From: Acanthaster planci
Taxonomy: Eukaryota > Echinodermata > Asteroidea > Valvatida > Acanthasteridae
Reading direction: 5' to 3'
Length of the DNA stretch: 15,465 nt
Assembly (NCBI RefSeq): GCF_001949145.1
Contig: NW_019091553.1
Location: 77,428-92,892 of the forward strand
Shown here: positions 9,083-15,465 of the stretch, piece after piece
Numbering within the stretch: the first letter of the stretch is position 1
Layout of the letters: each line of letters starts with the position of its first letter
Position numbers and translations under genes: made by a program
The notes under the pieces: generated by a model
Told to the model about the DNA's origin: nothing
The model's input: only the letters and a program-made list of their open reading frames with translations
Databases searched by the model: none

Positions 9083-9296
9083 TGATTAACACCTCTTCCA
9101 TGCAAAGTACATCTTGAAATAGTTTGCAGTACCCATGGCTACAGCCGACTTGGACCAGCCAGCCGACCCCAGCAAGATTGGTAGTTGATTGGTAGTTGAT
9201 GTCTGCACTAGTACAGTAAGCAGGAGGTCATGGGTTGGAGTCCCATCCGAGTAAGCTTGTGAATTCATTGCAAGCTCTCAGACAAGCACTGAGTAT
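9083..9296 (+). mobile_element. tRNA-derived SINE-like repeat, right arm (inverted copy)
   Basis: The reverse complement of the left arm over about 210 nt, with small indels and a spacer of roughly 15 nt between them. The tRNA-like part is at about 9171-9250 with B-box GGTTGGAGTCC at 9233-9243. The A-box region holds a short duplication (TTGGTAGTTGA twice, 9179-9200), which would damage Pol III promotion. The outer ends agree: ATACTCAGTG at 8861 against CACTGAGTAT at 9287-9296. Frames across both arms translate to matching THDLLLT...LLGSAG...TANYFKM, confirming homology though neither is a gene. Confidence 0.65.
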
Positions 9297-9547
9297 ACAT
9301 TTTTTACGAATGTACATGCACCTCGGGTAAGGGCTAAACCCGCAATTAAAATTCATATTTTTGTCGAATGTTTTTTGGAAATGTACCGAGGAGGGAGGGT
9401 AAAAAGTTCAAGGATTTGTACTGCAGGGCAGGTAGTTCTGTCAATAACCACCTGACATCAGTAAATCAAGAATCAGTGGTAAAATGACAGGTCACTGGCC
9501 ACCAGACTTCATGATATGTATGTTGAGTATTTTAATTCTACTTTTAG

Positions 9548-9664
9548 GAAGGGAATGAAGGACTGAAGTATCGGACTCTGTTGATAAGACAACATGGGCT
9601 GACCAACCAAATACTGAAACTCATGAAGCAAGTTGCAAGAGAGAGTAGTAACAGAAAGAAAAAG
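9548..9664 (+). CDS. PIK3C3: PIK3C3 exon b: helical-to-kinase linker
   Basis: 39 codons, phase 0 at both ends, acceptor TTTTAG|GAAGGG and donor AAAAAG|GTAGGC. It encodes EGNEGLKYRTLLIRQHGL through LMKQVARESSNRKKK. This aligns with the human stretch ending MKAVQRESGNRKKK, the helix leading into the kinase N-lobe. The basic NRKKK end is conserved and continues into IERLQLLL in the next exon, as NERLQALL does in human, so the splice junction is well supported. The exon is too short to stand out as an open frame; it was found by extending the homology and checking the splice sites. The first half is more divergent from human than the second. Confidence 0.93.
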
Positions 9665-10631
9665 GTAGGCAAGGCTAGGGAAAATTGGTTCCTTAGAAAG
9701 AAATAATTTTGTCGAAACATTTTTAGAAGCTTTTCAAAACTGGCGACAGGTATAATGGCACTTGTTGCTGGAGTATGTGCTATGTGTGTTTATAAAGTAA
9801 TTGTACAGGTAGTTGATTCTTTTGTGTGTGGGGGGCGTTGGAATGGTGGGCGTTGTGCCTAGTTTTTCTAGGTTTTGGTGCCGTACTTGAAAGTTGAATA
9901 GAAGAGTAAGATTTAAGTGCTTGCAGATTTAATGTGCTGGGTTCATATATTTTGATTTGTGTTTGTAAGTTGTACATGTAAGTGTAGCTTAAAGTGAAGG
10001 TCAAGGCAAGAGCCTGAACATGAGAGGAATTGTGAGTAAATCATGAAACTGATGCACATATACTTTTGAAAACTCTGTTTTGTTTTAGTGTCATCTTTTA
10101 AAAGCAAACCAAATGTGCTAATGCCCTATCCTGGACTCATACTGGACTGCAGCACTCAGTACCTGTTTGCAGCAGTTATTGCTAGTTTGTTGAGTCATTC
10201 TAAAATTTCAAGAGACAGTGCAAACTGAGCAGGACATTCTGTTTGCCAACTTTCTTTTAGTTGCTCACATTGTACCAAACTGCATGACGGTGTACCAGAA
10301 GTCAGTGTACCAAAAGTGTTTCCATTTTGTGCAGAGTTTGGCACAAGAAGGTAAACCAAGAATGGTAAACTACAGGAAAATGAACAGAAAAATACACAGA
10401 TGTGAAACGTCACAATTTTTGATTCCCAGTACACATAATAAGGGGGAGGTGGCTCCCTGACTCCTCACTCATGCATCAATACTCAACAACCATGATGCTA
10501 ATCTTCTACTAATTATTCAACTTTGAAAACTGACCATGCAACTGGGATGCAAATTGATTTCCCATCACACATTCATATACCAGTATGTATGGTGCATTAT
10601 ACAACATTTGATGTTTTTGTTATACTATTAG
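9665..10631 (+). other. PIK3C3: PIK3C3 intron between exons b and c
   Basis: 967-nt phase-0 intron, donor GTAGGC and acceptor ATACTATTAG. The acceptor has a poor pyrimidine tract but the reading frame requires it. I see no recognisable gene or repeat apart from small local features: two GGCGTTG copies near 9834-9855 and repeated TGTACCA words at about 10270-10315. The overlapping open frames on both strands near 10195-10460 resemble no protein I know. Confidence 0.82.
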
Positions 10632-10898
10632 ATTGAACGTTTGCAGCTTCTTCTCAGTGATTCAGAGAGCACCAGCTTCAGCTTTGTTGCTTTCGATCCT
10701 TTGCCATTGCCTCTGCACCCTGAGATAAAGGTTAATGGAACTGTAGCCAAGAAAGCATCCATCTTCAAGAGTGCATTGATGCCCAGTAAGCTGACATTCA
10801 AGACAGTGGATGGAGCAGAGTACACAATGATCTGTAAGAGTGGTGATGATTTGAGGCAAGACCAACTCATACTTCAAATGATAACACTTATGGATAAG
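10632..10898 (+). CDS. PIK3C3: PIK3C3 exon c: kinase N-lobe with ATP-binding lysine
   Basis: 89 codons, phase 0 at both ends, donor AAG|GTGGGA. It opens with IERLQLLLSDSE and contains FKSALMPSKLTFKT, the P-loop region of class III PI3Ks, then EYTMICKSGDDLRQDQL. The lysine at 10836-10838 corresponds to human K636, which contacts ATP. GDDLRQDQLILQMITLMDK is almost the family consensus. Relative to human, the stretch before PLPLPL is changed: SFSFVAFDPLPLPL replaces the human acidic MNLSDVELIPLPL-type sequence. The open frame runs on past the donor to a stop near 11129, but the read-through residues do not resemble VPS34, whereas splicing to 11508 restores the conserved [14 protein letters not shown]. 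Confidence 0.96.
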
Positions 10899-11507
10899 GT
10901 GGGATTATTTTTTGGACATTTGTATCAGATTTTTATGCATATGTGTTATTTCGATGCTCCCAGGCATTTTAATCGGGAGTGTTATCTCCATATGTATGCA
11001 GAATACCACAGACAATGCTGTCCTGAAAAAATTACATTATGCCAATTACTAACCAGAGCCAGGCCAGATTCATTGAAATACATTAATACAATAAAAACAT
11101 ACAGGGCTTCGGACCCCTCTATCCCTTAGTTGTGCTGTATTTAAATGGATCTAGATCTCACACTCACATCTAAACATCCGGGATGGCATTATTTTGTCAC
11201 TTCAGTGATCATGTTAATGACAAATAATAATGGGAACAAAAAAATCAAGCTTACCTTTTTGTGACTGAACAAGAAAAGTTAATTTATGATTTTTGTTCTG
11301 TTCCAGCATAGTTTTTGCTGGCTTTTGCTGTTTTCCAAGTTTCTTGTGTTAACATTGTGTGGCCTATGTACTGGTACATGTATGTTGGGACTTATAATTG
11401 CAACTGCTTGTTGATGATTCACAGAACAATTTTTTTTTCAAAAGCAGATAATAGTATTAAGCAAAGTGGACATGCTAAAGCATCTATTTTCGATATTGCC
11501 CTTTCAG
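10899..11507 (+). other. PIK3C3: PIK3C3 intron between exons c and d
   Basis: 609-nt phase-0 intron, donor GTGGGA (no A at +3, so not optimal) and acceptor TTGCCCTTTCAG, which has a good pyrimidine run. The first 230 nt happen to stay open in the exon c frame. I recognise no gene or repeat family inside it. Confidence 0.85.
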
Positions 11508-11642
11508 CTTCTGCGTCAAGAAAACCTTGATTTGAAATTAACACCATACAGAGTCTTAGCAACAAGCAGCAAAAGTGGCTTGCTTCAGTTCATTGAGTCA
11601 ATCCCTGTAGCAGACGTCTTGTCAAATGAGGGCAACATACAG
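11508..11642 (+). CDS. PIK3C3: PIK3C3 exon d: kinase N-lobe to hinge
   Basis: 45 codons, phase 0 at both ends, acceptor CCCTTTCAG|CTTCTG and donor ATACAG|GTATGT, both strong. It encodes [20 protein letters not shown] and then [23 protein letters not shown]. These match human [38 protein letters not shown], which covers N-lobe strands and the hinge that holds the adenine ring. It joins exon c at LMDK|LLRQ and the next exon at NIQ|NFFRK, both continuous in human VPS34. No insertion or missing residue is seen. Confidence 0.96.
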
Positions 11643-11929
11643 GTATGTGTCGGCCTTCAGAAATTTACCTACAACTTTGTTCATGCATGGGAATTATCTT
11701 GATGGAAGTAGAAACCAATTTTACAGTTAAAATATCATAATGAGAACAGTGTAAATTATTCAAAGAAATCAAGAGATCTTGCTACAAATGAGCAGGTACT
11801 GGACAGAGACATAAAGCAGTTGTATGTTTTTAACTTTCTTTTTGTCTTCTTGCTGCATGGTGTCCTTGTTATATGGGTAACTTTTACCATCTGCCATGAC
11901 CTGTAGAGTGGGCCATTTACTTTCTAGAA

Positions 11930-12257
11930 ATAACACAAACCTCTGTATTCAGTCTTGCAAGATGTATAACAATGTCAATTTGGAATCCACATGCAGGGAA
12001 GTACCTATTCGTATTTGCAGAACCCATGTAACAATTGGCACAAATTGTGCCCCAACCTCATGGAATGACTCATCTATGTATTCATTTTTGGTATGAGGTT
12101 TTTAGATATTTTTAATTACTGTGTTTTCCGTATCTTATGTTTTAAAGTGCTTATACATGTACATGTGTTTTGTCGATCTATTTTACTCAATTTTTAATGT
12201 ACAGTGTATTTGAACATACTTTTTGATGAAATGTGCGCTTTATAAATGAATAAATTA
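11930..12257 (+). mobile_element. putative LINE 3' end fragment
   Basis: The frame up to 12096 ends RICRTHVTIGTNCAPTSWND, resembling the R...F...AP.LWN.LP end of CR1/L2/Jockey-type LINE polyproteins (ACCTCATGGAATGAC at 12055-12069). About 130 nt of AT-rich sequence follows, then GCGCTTTATAAATGAATAAATTATTATT (two parts: GCGCTTTATAAATG, AATAAATTATTATT; 12235-12262), a tail style seen at LINE/SINE 3' ends. The similarity is short, and no reverse transcriptase is present, so this is a 5'-truncated copy at best. Confidence 0.4.
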
Positions 12258-12977
12258 TTATTCATAAATACTTCAGACAGTTTCCCTATTAACAACGTGG
12301 AACTTGACCATGTATTAACATTGTTGTGATAATGAGATATGATAATGCCTGCTGTGGAAATCATGCACTGGTACCTGGATCTGAGACAGTGTACTCCATC
12401 CCTATTGGTCATGAGTCTGCATGTGATGCAGCACGCAGAATGGGCCAGGCACACGCCAAGTCCATATACAAAGAGATTCTGTTGGACAACTTGCAAAAGG
12501 AATACACCATAAAAATAGGTGTTCCGGAAAATTAAACTTCTAAGGGATTAAAATTAATTATTAAGGGAATAAAATAATATGTGCTTGGCTGGTCCTAAAT
12601 GTGCTGAGGAGAATGGACGCAAATCGGCTCGGGCATTATCAGCATTATCAGCACCAGCCAAGCGCATATTCATTCCCATTCATAAATACCATTTTAGTCT
12701 GAGAGTCAAAAGAAGTCAATGTCTGATGGATTTCCAACGATTTTGTTCCAGAAGATTACTTTTATTTTCCCGAACACCCCCATCCAGTTTATGGTGTAGT
12801 CCTTTTGCAAGTTGTCCAATGGTATCTTCTTGTATAATATGGACTTGAAGCAGGCATGGTGCGTTCTGCGTGTTGCATCGCACGCCGACTCATGACCAAT
12901 AGGGATAGAGCAAACGTCTCATATCCAGTTACCAGCGCGTGTTCAAATGTCTGAGGTATTAATGAACATGATTTATT
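12258..12977. mobile_element. foldback (long inverted repeat) DNA element
   Basis: Two long arms pair across about 720 bp. Outer ends: CATAAATACTTCAGAC at 12266-12281 against the complement of GTCTGAGGTATTAATG. Mid arms: 12369-12512 against about 12793-12935, sharing CCCTATTGGTCATGAGTC and GGACAACTTGCAAAAGGA, with TACACCATAAA following. Inner stem: AATATGTGCTTGGCTGGT (12575-12592) against ACCAGCCAAGCGCATATT (12652-12669). The loop is about 60 nt. The left arm has extra sequence at about 12282-12360 and the right arm about 50 nt extra near 12690-12750. No transposase is encoded; it looks like a non-autonomous foldback or MITE-type element. I found no clear target-site duplication. Confidence 0.8.
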
Positions 12978-13012
12978 ATAAAAGGGGAGTTTGAAACTCT
13001 GCATGTTACTGT

Positions 13013-13852
13013 AGATTCCCGTTATAGTGCTCTCAAGGGGACCTAACAGAATTGAGCATTATAACTACACATCACTATAACCGACTGGATGAACATGCAA
13101 CATGTGCAATGCACATGTGCACATGTACACTGTACTTCCATGTACATGTATAGATACATGTATCTACATGTATGTCATGTACCGGTATCAAAAAACACCA
13201 CCAAATCTCTTCCAAAACTGCCACAGAACCTTGTGCATGCTGCATCGCAGCGCGCATGCATCTACACCTACCGCGACATCCTGACTGCTATTGCATGCTC
13301 ATTCATGGACAGACCAATCGCTGACTTTTTCCAATAACCATGTGACCACAGAAAGTGACATGTCATCAGAAAAACCGAAGTGAAAACAGACCCGACATGT
13401 CACGCCAAATACAATGGGCAAAAAGACGAAATTTGCTCCACGAAGATACACGTAGGCTACAACTTTAAGCAGCTTATTTTATTTATCGGTAGAAAGAAAC
13501 CTTTCGGTAACAAAATACTACATGTAGTATCTCAATTTTGATTATTTGCGTGCCAAACTACACCACGAGAATAAATACAAAGTGGGAATAATAATTATAT
13601 CAGTGTCGCCACAGCAGAACAAGTTAAGTTTGGTTGTTATAACCGCGCCATGCAGGCACGGCTCTCCATGGTGAGCATGTGCTCGCAATCGTGCTACATA
13701 GATGGCCCAGTGCGTGTCTGCACTCTGTGTGATCACTATACTACTGGTGTCCCAGAGGACGGCCAGTCACGGTGGCCTTGTGATGCGGTTTCAAATGCGT
13801 TGATTTTCAAAGAATCTAAATTTTCAAGGTAAAGAATGCTATAACCGGAATC
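13013..13852. mobile_element. candidate non-autonomous element with short TIRs
   Basis: GATTCCCGTTATAGTG at 13013-13028 is nearly the reverse complement of GCTATAACCGGAATC at 13838-13852. TATAACCG also occurs internally at 13076-13083 and 13638-13645, besides 13840-13847. The interior differs from its flanks (CpG-containing, less AT-rich near 13620-13800) and encodes no recognisable transposase. Terminal match length is short, so the call is tentative. Confidence 0.35.
13094..13190. repeat. dense ACATGT palindrome cluster
   Basis: Overlapping ACATGT, GTACATGTA and TGCACATGTGCA words follow each other. They include a perfect 16-nt palindrome, TAGATACATGTATCTA, at 13151-13166. It lies inside the candidate TIR element. 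The same word is scattered elsewhere (near 651, 5852, 5989, 6142, 7659, 8467, 12156, 13918, 14259). Confidence 0.8.
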
Positions 13853-14399
13853 ATTTCACATGCTTTATATGGTTGTCGGGACAAAAAATTGTGTTATATC
13901 CTGAAAAGCGTTGTAAACATGTACATGTGTAGTTTTCTTCTGGTCATCATGGAGAATTTGAAATGAACTTATTTAAGTTGTTTTGTGTGCACTAATGGCT
14001 TCTCAGTAGTTTCATATGGCTTGTGTTTTTGTATATTAACCTGTCTGAACTGATTTCCATTGGAGGACCTGCATCCTTTTCTGTAAAGCTTTAGCTCTAT
14101 ACCTTTGATGTACTCTGTAAAAAAGGAAGGAATTACCAGTAGGATGTTGGTAGGTCTCATTAAGAGAGCAATTCTTTGTGTTACAAAAAGTGGGAGTGAG
14201 TTGTGGGGACAAAATTGACCCCGGTTATGTTTTTGGTCCGCAAAACATCTACCTATCCATGTACATGTACACGTATATCTCAACACGTATGTTGCCCCCA
14301 TAATCCAGTAACAAGTTTGCATGCTCATTCAAGTGTAAGTACTGCATTTAGTATTTCTCCATTCGTACAGATTTCTCTCCAATGTTTTCATTACTGTAG

Positions 14400-14731
14400 A
14401 ATTTCTTCCGGAAGTGCAGCCCAGCTGATAACAATGCTGTGTATGGTATAAGCCAAGATGTAATGGATACATACGTGAAGAGTTGTGCTGGATACTGTGT
14501 TATCACTTACCTCTTGGGAGTTGGTGACCGTCATCTGGATAACCTTCTCCTTACCAAGAATGGCAAGCTGTTTCATGTTGACTTTGGTTACATTCTTGGG
14601 AGGGACCCAAAGCCTCTTCCGCCACCGATGAAGCTTAGCAAGGAGATGGTTGAGGGCATGGGCGGAGCTTCTAGTGAGCAGTATCAAGATTTCCGGAAAC
14701 TCTGCTACACAGCATTTCTTCACTTGCGGAG
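14400..14731 (+). CDS. PIK3C3: PIK3C3 exon e: kinase C-lobe, catalytic and activation loops
   Basis: 332 nt (110 codons plus two bases), starting in phase 0 after CTGTAG and ending in phase 2 at GGAG|GTTTGT. It runs from [10 protein letters not shown] through [18 protein letters not shown] to CYTAFLHLR. The catalytic loop GVGDRHLDN has its Asp at 14526-14528 (human D743) and keeps the PI3K-type DRH order. The DFG-type DFGYILG has its Asp at 14580-14582 (human D761). The activation segment continues [23 protein letters not shown]. It has one residue more than human, in the variable loop [11 protein letters not shown]. All catalytic residues visible here are intact, arguing against a pseudogene. 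Without splicing at 14732 the frame would add about 14 unrelated residues and stop at 14774. Confidence 0.97.

Positions 14732-15465
<734 letters not shown>

Larger units (their letters stand above)
8442..9547 (+). other. PIK3C3: PIK3C3 intron between exons a and b
   Basis: 1106-nt phase-0 intron with donor GTAAAC and acceptor TTCTACTTTTAG. Its middle holds a tRNA-derived SINE-like inverted repeat (8861-9296) and a third fragment of the same family (about 8797-8845), annotated separately. The first 350 nt after the donor and the last 250 nt before the acceptor show nothing I recognise beyond scattered GTACATG motifs. Confidence 0.85.
11643..14399 (+). other. PIK3C3: PIK3C3 intron between exons d and e, repeat-rich
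   Basis: 2757-nt phase-0 intron, donor GTATGT and acceptor TTTCATTACTGTAG. It carries a probable LINE 3' fragment (about 11930-12257), a foldback element (12258-12977), a candidate TIR element (13013-13852) and an ACATGT palindrome cluster, listed separately. In 11643-11929 and 13853-14399 I see no recognisable gene; the latter contains scattered GTACATGTAC words (for example near 14260). Confidence 0.88.

Noticed and set aside
8884-9268. Two 60-codon open frames on opposite strands with similar translations
   Set aside because: They are the two arms of the tRNA-derived inverted repeat. The similarity of the translations reflects repeat homology, not a protein family.
10195-10460. Overlapping open frames on both strands in the intron between exons b and c
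   Set aside because: Both are about 80 codons, overlap antisense, lie in an intron and resemble nothing known. Chance is the simplest explanation.
10899-11129. Extension of the exon c coding frame to the stop near 11129
   Set aside because: The extra residues do not resemble VPS34. Splicing at 10899 to 11508 restores the continuous conserved sequence [14 protein letters not shown].
13538-13832. Cys-rich short open frame (about 13650-13832) as a zinc-finger gene
   Set aside because: Cysteine spacing matches no zinc-binding pattern I know, and the frame is only 60 codons within a candidate repeat.

Overview
This is animal nuclear DNA, most likely from a marine invertebrate. Evidence: a protein-coding gene split into short exons with GT/AG borders, long AT-rich introns, several degraded transposable elements, and many copies of the palindromic motif ACATGT/GTACATGTAC. 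I cannot assign a phylum. That motif and DIRS-type retrotransposons are known from echinoderms, hemichordates, amphioxus and molluscs, but this is only suggestive.

The one confidently recognised host gene is PIK3C3/VPS34, the class III phosphatidylinositol 3-kinase, on the + strand. Six consecutive coding exons (8274-8441, 9548-9664, 10632-10898, 11508-11642, 14400-14731, 15144-15234) join in frame to 1110 nt (370 codons). They match about residues 470-841 of the 887-residue human protein: the end of the helical domain and nearly all of the kinase domain. The N-terminal C2 and early helical exons and the last exon or exons (about 46 residues in human) lie outside the window. The counterparts of human K636, D743 and D761 are intact, so the visible part looks functional.

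Positions 1-8273 appear to be one large intron, or the 3' part of one. It holds a decayed DIRS-like tyrosine-recombinase retrotransposon (about 1000-4470, + strand): a possible ORF1 remnant, reverse transcriptase, RNase H and a recombinase truncated at its C-terminus, all broken by stops and frameshifts. Downstream are a 133-bp tandem duplication (5231-5487), an array of divergent units of about 140-153 bp carrying TGACGTCA-type palindromes (about 5780-6520), related repeat-rich DNA with a CTCF-like core (6846-6859), a purine tract and a degenerate G/A-rich minisatellite.

The later introns are also repeat-loaded. A tRNA-derived, SINE-like inverted pair lies in the intron 8442-9547. The intron 11643-14399 holds a putative LINE 3' end, a foldback element of about 720 bp, a dense ACATGT palindrome cluster and a candidate TIR-bounded element with repeated TATAACCG motifs. 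I found no novel multi-gene system. The points of interest are the mobile-element structures nested in the introns of an essential kinase gene.
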